DNA of 64,000 nucleotides, taken from assembly GCA_033030425.1 (NCBI GenBank), contig JAUFSD010000022.1, positions 1,293,118 to 1,357,117 on the forward strand, given 5' to 3'. A model generated the notes under the pieces. The model saw only the letters and a list, made by a program, of their open reading frames with translations. It searched no databases and was not told the origin of the DNA. The translations under genes and the position numbers were made by a program. Below, piece after piece: positions 1 through 9,308 of this stretch; within the stretch, counting starts at the first letter, position 1, and every line of letters begins with the position of its first letter. Source of the stretch: Verpa conica (taxonomy: Eukaryota; Ascomycota; Pezizomycetes; Pezizales; Morchellaceae).

Positions 1-126
1 GGGGACTTCGCTGCTTTCTGGAAGTTTTGCGGCTTTCGGGTAAGCCCCCCTCCCTTCCTCCACCTCCCTTCACCTCCCAACAACCCCACTTTTAAGAATC
101 TTAACCATCTAACTTTATCTTAGCTC

Positions 127-2815
127 ATGTCCTCCTACGACTACAAGTCCTACTTCAGCAGTAAAGCAGCTGGCCGTAGCTGGGATGTATTACGGTATCT
201 AGACTCCTGCCTCACGGGCGCCAAAGACGAGTTCGAGTTCAGTGCTGCCATCAACGACTACATCTCGTTTCTCAAAGAAACAAAGAGCAACCCTGAAGCT
301 CCCCACCGTGCCCGCGCGCAGGACCTCTATAATGCTTATTTTAAGAGTGTAAGTTATCCTTCTTGCTTTTGAACCGGGTATGCTATTGTATGATAGTCGC
401 GGGTCTACCCCCCCTCCCCGGTTATTCCGGTTCCTTTGGGCCACAGATTACCTATAGGGTGTCTGCTCTCTGCCCTTTTCCTGAGCCACAGATTACCTAT
501 ATGGTGTCTGCTCTCTGCTTCAGATGCCTGGGCCACAGATTACCTATACGGTGTCTGCTCTCCGCTTCAGATGATTTCCTGAGCCACAGATTACCTACAT
601 GGTACCTGCTCTCTGCTTCAGATGCCTGGGCCACAGATTACCTATAAGGTGTCTGCTCTCTGCTTCAGATGCCTAGGCCACAGATTACCTATATGGTGTC
701 TGCTCTCCGTCCTAGATGATTCACTGGGCCACAGATTACCTATAGGGTGTCTGCTCTCTGCCCAGATGATTTACTAAGCTATTGATTACTGGTTGTGCTA
801 AACGTTAATCGTTTTCTTACTAGGGTCGTCACTCTGACAAGGGTCGCGCCAATAAATGGAAATCAGATATCGACAAATCACGTGTAAAATCACGGACAGC
901 TGGCAAATCACGAAGTGCTGGCGTAGCAAAGTCAAGACCATCTAACAATGCGCGCCAGTCGCGCCAGCCACCTCGCAATGGACCCCGAGTCGTTATACAT
1001 AACCACCAGGGAACACTTGCAATGGGGGATTATAATGTTGAAAGTGTACATAATTATAATTCTAATGAACGGAGGTCAGAGAGAAGGGGAGGACTGAATC
1101 AAGAGAGGGAGACTGGGATGGCAGAAGACCAAGAAAATGAAGAGGATGAAGAGGGTGAGGACCAGGAAGTGGGGGAGGATCAAGAACAGGACGAGATCCA
1201 AGCAGATGAGGAGAAGGCGGAGGAGGATTATGTGGGAGGGGAAAGGGAGAGTCAAGGATATGAAGAGGAGAATCAAAATGAAGATCAAGAGGAGAAGGAG
1301 GAGGATCAAGAGGAGCTCGTAGGTCGCCTCAATACTATTCTTTTTCTTATAATTGCCGTTTGTAACGTAGCCTTGTTTGGGTTCTTTAGACCACTACCAG
1401 TGATACCGATGGTACAAACGAGGAAGACCTACGGCCCGAGGGGCTCCTTTCGAGAGTCCGCCAGGCCTGTAAGGGGAGCAAAGGAAGATTTCGCCTTGCC
1501 AAAAATGTCTATTTGGAGGATATATTTCTCAAGTATGCCAATAGTCTTAACCAACTTGACTTAGCTCATTGGTTGATTATGGATACCGGTAATCCCAATT
1601 TGCGAAAGTGCTTCTCGGATGATCAGTGGGAAAAAGTGGACGGTCATGGCTTTATGCTACCTGGGCTACCTCACGATTTAGACCAACACATCGAAAAGTT
1701 TAAGGATGTAAATCCACTTAAAGAATTTTATACTTTATCTCATCTAACCTCTTGCATAGGTTGTTACTACAGATCAATGTATAGAACTGAGCTACATAAC
1801 CGATCAACATTGGAGAGAGAATAATATGAAGGATAAAGCCAGAATTCAGAGTTCCAAGAAAACCGACAGGGAAAAGAAAAAGGCCCTCGATGAGATTGAG
1901 GCAGAGTTTAAAGAGCAGATGTTTCTTAAACATTGGATCGACCGTGCCTTCGAACATGTGTATGCCTCTAATTGCTTTTTTCTCTCTATTTTTCCTTACT
2001 AATTCATTATGCCGTTAAAGTATTTCACTAATCACCGAGACTCATGGCCTTCTCGAATTGAGCTTTAATGAAGGGGCGATGGAAGGTTTATACTGGATTA
2101 TATTTGATAAATGTTTTACTAATCTTCGTCACTTAATACTTCAACGGTATGCTCTTACTCTTTTTCTATGCTTCTTCTATGCTTCTTCTAATTTCAATAC
2201 TTCTATAGTCGTGATATAAGTTTATTGGCGCATCAAAACCATTTAAACCCAGTTTTACCATATGCTGTCCGTTACGATGCAATTCTGCACACTCGTAAAA
2301 AGAATCCGCGCCTCGAGTTTCTTGTAATCGAAGTAGCGAAGCAATTCGACGGTGTTAATTCGAAGAAATGGAATGAAGACTTTACTAAAGTGTGCGCCGC
2401 TGGTTGTGCTATGTTGGACCGACTTAAAAAAACCGTCCACTACGATCCCGTCGTTATGGAGAAGTTGGCCGTAGCTATAGTTGTGAAAGCTGGTAAACTA
2501 CCTTATGATTTTGAAGTAGATTTTTTTACTGACTTCCTAGGCTTCTCGTCTTCATTCGGTATCCTGACCTGTAAGGGTCCCGTCCTGTACTACCTGAGGT
2601 GCGGTGGACCGAAGGAGTTTCCACGCACGATTGAGACATTACCCGCACTTGGTGATCTTCTTGCTGCTATATGGAAAGTCAGGGTGAGTAATGTCAGGAT
2701 CTCTTATTTCAAAAACTCTGCTAACATATATTAGGAGCTTGTACAACTTTCGTATAATGCGGTCGCGAGTTACCTTGCCAAACGTCCTGCTCGTACCGAT
2801 CCTAACTGTTTTTGA
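127..2815 (+). CDS. Seven-exon gene, unknown protein of about 638 aa with acidic block
   Basis: I read one gene with exons 127-348, 824-1318, 1390-1707, 1760-1959, 2021-2146, 2209-2683 and 2735-2815. Every junction is GT-AG and the phases agree, giving 639 codons ending in TGA at 2813-2815. The first 74 residues are ordinary globular-looking sequence. Exon 2 begins with a basic Arg/Lys/Ser-rich stretch (about residues 75-135) and then a Glu/Asp/Gln-rich low-complexity block (about 155-238). Exons 3-7 are again globular, with a Lys/Glu-rich helix near residues 365-400 and one leucine-rich stretch near 415-450 (motifs LLELSF and NLRHLIL) that could be an LRR. I do not recognise the family. The ATG at 127 is preceded by a pyrimidine-rich leader. 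Introns 2-6 are 51-71 nt, typical of ascomycetes, but intron 1 is 475 nt and holds a minisatellite. The acidic block and basic patch would suit a nuclear protein; this is a guess. Confidence 0.72.
440..780 (+). repeat. Intronic minisatellite, about 7 copies of a 45-51 bp unit
   Basis: Each unit starts with CCACAGATTACCTATA followed by GGTGTCTGCTCTCTGC and a variable tail (CTTCAGATGCCTGGG or GATGATTT...). Seven head-to-tail copies with point differences lie wholly inside the first intron (349-823) of the gene starting at 127. Without them the intron would be about 135 nt, closer to the other introns of the gene. Confidence 0.93.
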
Positions 2816-3246
2816 GTAAAACGGCGAAATTTCCTGTTAGCTATATTGATCATATTTAGTCAGATAAACGTGGTTCTTAATGTATGAAGGCCATCTGTCA
2901 TGAGTTCAGAATTGTATGTACATAGAAGTCTACTCCGGCCAGGAGGTATCAGATATTTAGATGTGCTATTAGTTTTTTTAGCAAGGCCTTTAATTAGAAG
3001 TGCTTCCTAATAACTTACCCCCATAAAAGAAATGTCACAGGAGATGTATAAGAATATCCGTAGTGGAGATAATCTCTCTATTCTAAAAGATGAATTGTTT
3101 AGGTGCCAGGAGTGCTATCAGGGACTCGGAGGTGGTAGAGGAATATAAAAAGTCCCCAGATTAAATCTAGCCCTGGGGAAAGAAAGGGGAAAAAGGTAGT
3201 ACAGCCTGGGTGGGGGATGTACTATGGGGGGGTGAAAATTAGGGTA
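2816..3246. other. Intergenic, 3' flank of the first gene
   Basis: No coding signal is visible. The stretch holds short A/T-rich runs. A block at about 3127-3165 (GGAGGTGGTAGAG core) reappears loosely at about 13234-13275, so it may be a faint dispersed repeat. Confidence 0.5.
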
Positions 3247-3683
3247 TGGCGCGCGCAGTCTTAAATGTGACGCAAAATTTCAGCCGATATTCCGGCTCTC
3301 ACAGCCAGCCAAAAGACTAACAAAAAGATATGTGGCCTTGTATAGCATCAATAAAGCTCCTTATCTTTTTGTTAAGCTTTGGCATGTGTAGTTGTGGAAT
3401 AAAACTTCATTTTTGGCTGTAGAAAGTGCCAAATGGAACCATTCCTAGAAATACTTAGACATGATGGATGCTACATATAGCCTAACAAGAAGAGATATAC
3501 TAGAGGAAAAACTCCACTGGGGTCATATATTGGTAGTGTTTGTTTTCTGTTGAGCATACACTTGAGCTTGTAGGATTTTTTTTATTTTTTGCATGCCCAG
3601 ATTATTGAAGTTTGGCTAAGATTTGGTGTGGGTTGCTGTTCCACACCCGAACTTGGCTAGCACATTTAAGTCTGTGCGCGCCA
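3247..3683. mobile_element. Tc1/mariner-like MITE, 437 bp, TA duplication
   Basis: The left end (TGGCGCGCGCAGTCTTAAAT) and the reverse complement of the right end (TGGCGCGCACAGACTTAAAT) match at 18 of 20 positions, and the match continues a few bases further. TA dinucleotides sit outside both ends (3245-3246 and 3684-3685), the target duplication expected for Tc1/mariner elements. There is no transposase ORF inside. An inner 13 bp inverted repeat (TAACAAAAAGATA at about 3318 and its complement at about 3363) adds a hairpin. Confidence 0.75.
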
Positions 3684-4010
3684 TAGATATTTTCTATAGG
3701 CATGCTTATTTTATTATTGACATTATAAATTCTCCACACAAAGAAATTATTTTTTATAAATACATAATTGTTTTATATTGTACAAACGTTAATCAAATAA
3801 GAGAGAAAGAAGAAAGGATAAGCAGAGGAGAGCCTCTACTTACAAAGTGAGCCAATCCTCCCAAGGCTCGGGAGTGTGTTCCTGAAAGGGTAACCAAAGC
3901 TCGCCCTCCAAAGAGACATTAGGAAGCCTAGCCAATGTACTTAAAGTGTTATGGTCATCATAAAAGTTGGCTTGAGCAGTACTTTAGGTAGGACTTATAG
4001 ATTCATATTC
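3684..4010. other. Intergenic, nothing recognised
   Basis: AT-rich sequence with an open frame at 3623-3850 that overlaps the MITE end and resembles nothing. I do not call a gene here. Confidence 0.5.
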
Positions 4011-4202
4011 CTATGATAGAAGTCCGGCCCCTTGAATCTGAGTTGTGGTGATTTTGGCGTTTGGGTGTATTCTTTCTATATGTTTCTTAAGCCTACTATT
4101 TTGTCTAAAACATTTGACGCAAGTACGACATTTATAACTTGGTGTACGGAAGCCTATAACATCAGCAAACCTGCAAGATTGCGTCAGGAGCAACTGTAGC
4201 AC
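4011..4202 (-). pseudogene. Fragment encoding one C2H2 zinc finger
   Basis: The minus-strand frame encodes a 63-residue peptide whose centre fits C-x2-C-x12-H-x4-H (YKCRTC ... KKHIERIH), the classic C2H2 finger. The frame has no ATG; its first in-frame start-like codon is GTG, and I find no flanking exons that extend it. It is probably a remnant of a transcription factor or DNA-binding transposon protein. The downstream 4170-4320 DNA holds several GCGTCAGG-type inverted repeats. Confidence 0.4.
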
Positions 4203-4457
4203 GGGACACTAGGGATGCCACATTCGGCAATTGGCCGAATATGACACTACTGTGAAGCGTCAGGGGCTCCTGACGCAACACCAAAGGCTCCTAATGCCTG
4301 ACGCTTTCTGGTAGGCTTCCTGATGTTCTCTAGTGCTGCTTGGTACTGTCACGCTCTTGTCACGGTCACATCACAGAAGTACTAGTATGGTTCTCAATTA
4401 TTTTAATATATGCTATCTAATATATACAAAATATCCCTAATTCGCTTGTCCTCAGCA
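4203..4457. other. Hairpin-rich spacer left of the large inverted repeat
   Basis: It contains TTCGGCAATTGGCCGAA (about 4223-4239) and GCGTCAGGGGCTCCTGACGC (about 4257-4276), both perfect or near-perfect palindromes. No gene is visible. Confidence 0.5.
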
Positions 4458-5928
4458 CTTTCAAGGGGAACAGCATAGGGCAGCGTAACCACAGGATACA
4501 ACTAACTCGATGGCACGGTAACTATCCGTTACAAGCAAAATACCAAAGGTTTGTGAAGTAGTGCGTGGTTTCAGCGATCGCAATGCAATGTAACGGCAGA
4601 GAGGCAGCGAAAAGAGAAGTTTGTATTGGTTCTAACTGAAGAAAGTAAGTAAGTAAGTAAGTAAGTGTTTATTTCCTATCTAGGCCCGTGGCCCACTTAG
4701 TAAGTCTCCGAAAAGACCGCCAACTAACTCCGCCAAAGCTAACTAAACGGTACTGGGTACCGACCAAAGAATGTACATGTATCTACGAACTAAGCGCGTA
4801 GAGGAACACATCAAAGAGAGAACACATAGAACTAACTAAGCGACACCAAAGAGAGAACATGTAACAAAATAGTAAACAACTCTTGCTCTTCCAAAAGCAT
4901 CTTCCAATCTGGCGTTTCATGTCGATGGGCTTGAATCCCGGGAGGTGTATCGGGTCCCGAGTGAGGTTCACTAACATCGCGGTGCAAATGATGAACAGTT
5001 CCTCACGGATGAGAGCTCCCGTTTCCCGGCGTCGTGACCCTTTCCCTAGCCGAAGCTAGACACGGACAGTCCTCTGGCAGAGCGGTAAGGGGAGCGTAGG
5101 ATGTAAAGTAGAGTTGAGTTTCCACTATGTGGAACCGAGGTAGGGGAGGTAGAGACCGTTGTCAGTCGGCATACCGTTGATAGTAAGGGGGTGGATGACC
5201 GTATGAGGACCGGATGTCAACTACTTCTTGACTAGTACACTTTTTCCGGTCGGAGAAAGTGTTGTTGTATAATAGGGAGCCTGAGAATCGAGTCCGCCTG
5301 GTCCGGTAGGATAATGTGTTGTTGAGGGGGGCTGCCCGCTCGCTGGTAGTGGTGGGGAATGATCCTTAGTTGAGGGATCCCCAAAATTGTAGTGAGTGCC
5401 CGAGGGCAACGAGTGAGGGCTCATCCAAGTCAAATGAGATAGAGAGGGTTTCTGGAAGACTTTGACAGAGGTTCCAGCGCTAGGCTTACAGAGACTGGCA
5501 GTGTGAAGTCCGGAGGTAATAGGGGCTGGTGGACGCAACTCCCCCAAGGGGGCACCAGAAAGAAAGTAGATTTCGACAAAGAAGAACCGGCGCTCCCGAA
5601 GGTTTGCGGTATTCCTATGCTCAACATGTACAACAGAGGTATTTTGCTGAAGAAGTTATGCGCGCCCGAAGGTTTGCCAGTAACTCTATCGTCGACGAAG
5701 TTGGGATTCCAAGTGGGTATGCCTCATAACGAAGAAGAAACGTTGCGTAAAGAAAAGAGAAAGAAAACTATTACAGAGAGGGAGAAACGCTCCCTATTTA
5801 TACAAAAATCCCCGCTTGTACAATGTCTTTGTTCTCCACTTCCGACACCTGTTACCCTATCTTTCTCCTCGCATAAGTCACGATAAAACTCACCCATGCG
5901 TCCCCGATTACTCCGTGAAAAGCACCTG
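4458..5928. repeat. Left arm of a long inverted repeat (about 1.47 kb)
   Basis: The whole segment reappears in reverse complement at 6848-8672. In the 310 bp I compared base by base (5463-5770 against the right arm) I count about nine differences, roughly 97% identity; other parts such as the outer ends are less similar. Read outward (minus strand here), the arm has TATAAATA at 5802-5795 near its inner end and AATAAA at 4673-4668 near its outer end, next to an (AAGT)n run. This suggests an outward transcription unit. Open frames occur on both strands (5503-5886 plus, 5221-5547 minus) but I recognise no protein domain. Relative to the right arm, a TGG has become TAG at about 5440, so the longer inward frame of the right arm is broken here. 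Confidence 0.9.
5795..5802 (-). promoter_or_regulatory. TATA box of the left arm, outward
   Basis: TATAAATA on the minus strand is followed by GGGAGC, mirroring 6961-6968 on the plus strand of the right arm. Its position near the inner edge and conservation in both arms support an outward promoter. Confidence 0.5.
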
Positions 5929-5940
5929 CTTGTCACCCTA

Positions 5941-6390
5941 ACGGTCTCGAGGATCCTGCTGCTGCTGCTTAGGAGGTCCTCCTGCTGTCGCCTGGGGGAG
6001 TCTCGAGGGTCTTACTGCTACTGATTAGGAGGTCTTGCTGCTGTCGCCTAGGGGGTCCTGCTGCTGTCGCCTGGAAGGTCCTGCTGCAGCTGCTTAGAGG
6101 GTCTTGCAGCTGTCGCCTGGGGGGGGTCTCGAGAGTCCTACTACTGTCGCTTAGGGGGTCTTGCTGCTGTCGCTTAGGGGGTCTTGCTGCTGTTGCTTAG
6201 GAGTCCTGCTGCAGCTGCTTAGGGGGTCTTGCTGCTGTCGCCTGGAGGGTTTTGAGGACCCTGCTACTGTCGCTTAGGGGTCCTCCTGCTGCTGCTTAGG
6301 AAGTCCTGCTGCTGTCGCTTAGGGGTCCTCCTGCTACTGCTTAGGAGGTCCTGCTGCTGTTGCCTGGCAGGGGTCTCGAGGGTCTTGCTA
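5941..6390 (+). repeat. CTG-rich minisatellite, unit about 23-28 bp
   Basis: Units follow the pattern GGTCCTGCTGCTGTCGCTTA with GG/GGG spacers. About 16 imperfect copies alternate CTGCTGCTG, CTGCTGTCG and CTGCAGCTG cores, and some carry a TCTCGAGGG insertion. Strand composition is strongly skewed. Confidence 0.85.
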
Positions 6391-6599
6391 CTGGCACGAC
6401 ACGTCGGTAGAACGCGTCATGACACGGGTGAAAGGAAACAAGACTGCCTGCATATAAGTTAGCTTTTACTGTTCAAATAGCAATAGAGAAATAGGGGAGA
6501 GGGGTAGGGGAGAGGGGAGAAGGGGTAGGGGGTAGACATGATGTGGTGCGATGATGTGGGTGTGGTATGGTGTGTTCAGGGACTTAGAGAATTTTGGCG

Positions 6600-6675
6600 A
6601 AGTCCCTGGAGGAATAGGGGTAGGGGTTAGGGGTATCCAACCAGGGTTAGGTGTATCCAAGCTGGGTTAGGGTTG
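6600..6675 (+). repeat. Telomere-like GGGTTAGGG repeats
   Basis: A unit of about 20-21 bp containing GGTTAGGNGTATCCAA is repeated two and a half times and ends in GGGTTAGGGTTGG. It is preceded from 6485 by GGGGTAGGGGAGAGGGG runs. TTAGGG is the telomere repeat of most filamentous ascomycetes, so this is an interstitial, degenerate telomere-like tract. Confidence 0.6.
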
Positions 6676-6960
6676 GTGGAACGCGGCTCCAAAACCACGC
6701 TTGTTTTTCTGAAGAGAACGGTAGTTAATAAAGGCTAGTAATCTGCGTGTAGGAGGAACAATGGTTCTCTCACAAGAAACATAATTTTAAGTAGTACAGT
6801 TCCCAGAGTCTCTTGTGGGGCGCTCCTGATACTGGCAGTAGTATTTCACGGAATGATCGGGACGCCAGAGTGAGCCTTATCGTGACTCATGCAAGGAGGG
6901 AGGTAGGGTAACAGGTGTCGAGGATGAGGACAAAGGCATTGTACAAGTGGGAATTTTGTG

Positions 6961-6968
6961 TATAAATA
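6961..6968 (+). promoter_or_regulatory. TATA box of the right arm, outward
   Basis: TATAAATAGGGAGC stands here about 80 nt upstream of the first outward ATG (7036), which opens only a 13-codon frame. The same box is conserved in the left arm. Confidence 0.5.
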
Positions 6969-7867
6969 GGGAGCGTTGCTTCCTCTCTGTAGCAGTTCTC
7001 TTTCTCTTTTCTTTACGCAACGTTTCTTCCTCGTTATGAGGCATACCCACTTGGAATCCCAACTTTGTCGACGATAGAGTTACTGGCAAACCTTCGGGCG
7101 CGCATAACTTCTTCAGCAAAATACCTCTGTTGTACATGTTGAGCATAGGAATACCGCAAACCTTCGGGCGCGCTGGTTCCTCTTTGTCGAACTCTACTTT
7201 CTTTCTGGTGCCCCCTCGGGGGAGTTGCGTCCACCAGCCCTTATTACCTCCGGACTTCACACTGCCAGTCTCTGTAAGCCTAGCGCTGGAACCTCTGTCA
7301 AAGTCTTCCAGAAACCCTCTCCATCTCATTTGATTTGGATGAGCCCTTACTCGTTGCCCTCGGGCGCTCATTACAATTTTGGGGATCCCTTAACCAAGGA
7401 CTATTCCCCATCACTACCAGCGAGCGGGCAGCCCCCCTCAACAACACATTATTTTACCGGACCAGGCAGACTCGATTCTCCAGGTTCCCGACTATACGAC
7501 AACACTTTCTCCGACCGGAAAAAGTGTACCAGTCAAGAAGTGGTTGACATCCGGTCCTCATACGGTCATCCACCCCCTTACTATTAACGGTATGCCGACT
7601 GACAACGGTCTCTACCTCCCCTACCTTGGTTCCACATAGTGGAAACTCAACTCTACTTTACATCCTACGCTCCCCTTACCTCCCTGCCAGAGGATTGTCC
7701 GTGTCTAGTTTCGGCTAGGGAAAGGGTTACGACGCCGGGAAACGGGAGCTCCTGTCCGTGAGGAACTGTTCATCATTTGTACCGCGATGTTAGTGAACCT
7801 CACTCAGGATCCGATACACCCCCCGGGATTCAAGCCCATCGACATGAAACGCCAGATTGGAAGATGC

Positions 7868-8228
7868 TGTCAAGAACACCCATTTCCTAGTCTGTTTTGT
7901 CTATCTCCTTGTTTCATGTATCGCTTCATATCTCGTAGGATTACTGTTATCATTGGTCATGTAAGAAGTACGCCTCGCAGGACGAGACGTTTATAGTTTC
8001 ATGTAGAAGGAGGTCGCTCCTTCAGTTTCATAATGTCTCATTGTTGATCTCGGCGTCCCTCCAGAAAGGGTATAAAAGGGACGCATCTCTGCCAGTTAGT
8101 TAGTTCTTCACGCAACAATTTATATTGATACCATACCTACCTTGTTCTTGAGTTCCTAGTCTCTCGATACTAGCCTTGCCTTGTGATTATCGCCTGCTGT
8201 TCCCCAATAGGTGATCGGTTTTTACAGA
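7868..8228 (+). mobile_element. Solo LTR, 361 bp, with 5 bp target duplication
   Basis: The insert begins TGTCAAGAACACC and ends GGTTTTTACA, the TG...CA borders of an LTR. GATGC precedes it (7863-7867) and follows it (8229-8233). Removing the LTR and one GATGC restores exactly the sequence of the left arm (GGAAGATGCTTTTGG), an empty-site control inside the window. A TATA box (GGTATAAAAGGGAC, about 8068-8081) lies inside. No internal retrotransposon sequence is attached, so it arose by LTR-LTR recombination. It inserted after the inverted repeat formed. Confidence 0.93.
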
Positions 8229-8672
8229 TGCTTTTGGAAGAGCAAGAGTTGTTTATTATTTGGTTACATGTTCTTTCTTTGGTGTCGCTTAGTTAGTTCT
8301 ATGTGTTTTTTTTGGGTGTGTTCCTCTACGCATTTAGTTCGTAGATACATGTACATTCTTTGGCCAGTACCCAGTACCGTTTAGTTAGCTTTGGCGGAGT
8401 TAGTTGGCGGTCTCTTCGGAGACTTACTTAGTGGGCCACGGGCCTAGATAGGAAATAAACACTTACTTACTTACTTACTTTCTTTAGTTAGATTCAATAC
8501 AAACTTCTTTCTTCACTGCCTCTCTGCTGCCACATCGCTTCGCGATCGCTGAAACTACTTTTTACTTCACCAACCTTTGGTATTTTGCTTGTAACAGATA
8601 GTTACCTTGCCATCGAGTTAGTTGTATCCTGTGGTTACGCTGTCCCTACGCTGCCCCCTTGAAACTTTACCG

Positions 8673-9240
8673 GCTACTAGTTCTTCTACAAGTGGCAAAT
8701 TATTTAAAACCACACCAATTTTAGTCCAAGAAGATATTGCTCAAACTAAAGTAAGTTAATATCTCTCTATTTTATTTAATACCGCAAATTAATTAAGCTT
8801 GGGTAAACTAGCGACTCCACTCTGAAGTCATTACTTCTTCACCTCCAGTTAGTCGGCCACAAACAAGGGCATATAAGCGCAACTGCTCAGGAACTAGAAA
8901 TGCACTTTAAGTACTTTAATTCCTTTCTTATTAATCTAAATATATACTTAGTATAGTAACCTAGCTAATATTCTCTAGCTAGTCGTGATTATTTGGAGGA
9001 TTTGGAGGATTTGGAGGATTTGTAGAACGGGCCAGAATAGTAGTACTACAGAGTAGGATGGTGGAATTTAGGGTGGAATTTAAGTTTTCTTTACATCAGT
9101 GTAGATTTTCAAATTTCTCTAATTTTAATTAATTTTCTATTTTCTATTTTCTATTTTCCATGTTTTTCCCGCATGGCGGATTGGTTGGTATCGGTCTCCG
9201 TAACTTCGTGGGAAATGCACATTGTTGTGGTCCCTAATTA
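8673..9240. other. Intergenic, AT-rich with short tandem repeats
   Basis: It contains three to four copies of the 10-mer ATTTGGAGGA (about 8991-9021) and (TTTTCTA)n at about 9131-9158. No gene is visible. The right part is the 3' flank of the minus-strand kinase gene. Confidence 0.5.
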
Positions 9241-9308
9241 TTAAAGTTTTAGAATCCAATTCACTCTACAAAAAGAATATATCAGATGGTGTTCGGTATT
9301 GATTACAC

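Larger units (their letters stand above)
5929..6847. other. Loop between the inverted-repeat arms
   Basis: This 0.92 kb segment is not repeated in the other arm. It consists of a CTG-rich minisatellite (5941-6390), a G-rich stretch with telomere-like motifs (about 6480-6675) and about 170 bp of unique sequence. I see no gene in it. Confidence 0.8.
6848..8672. repeat. Right arm of the long inverted repeat, interrupted by a solo LTR
   Basis: It is the reverse complement of 4458-5928, but split after GGAAGATGC by a 366 bp insertion (LTR plus duplicated GATGC). Without that insertion the arm is about 1.46 kb. It keeps TATAAATA at 6961-6968, AATAAA at 8454-8459 and an (ACTT)n run. Here the inward frame 7371-6877 is open for 164 codons, the longest frame of the element. 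It is basic and Lys/Glu-rich at its C-terminus and I do not recognise it. Outer homology fades at the CCTTGAAA motif; I found no convincing target duplication around the whole structure. Confidence 0.9.

Noticed and set aside
1137..1322. Arg/Lys-rich ORF overlapping the acidic exon
   Set aside because: It is the shifted-frame reading of GAA/GAG-rich sequence; the acidic frame fits the splice structure.
5221..5886. Several overlapping ORFs of 66-127 codons in the left inverted-repeat arm, mirrored in the right arm
   Set aside because: They lie on both strands of the same DNA, show no domain, and are open in both arms mainly because the arms are nearly identical. Described as part of the repeat, not as genes.
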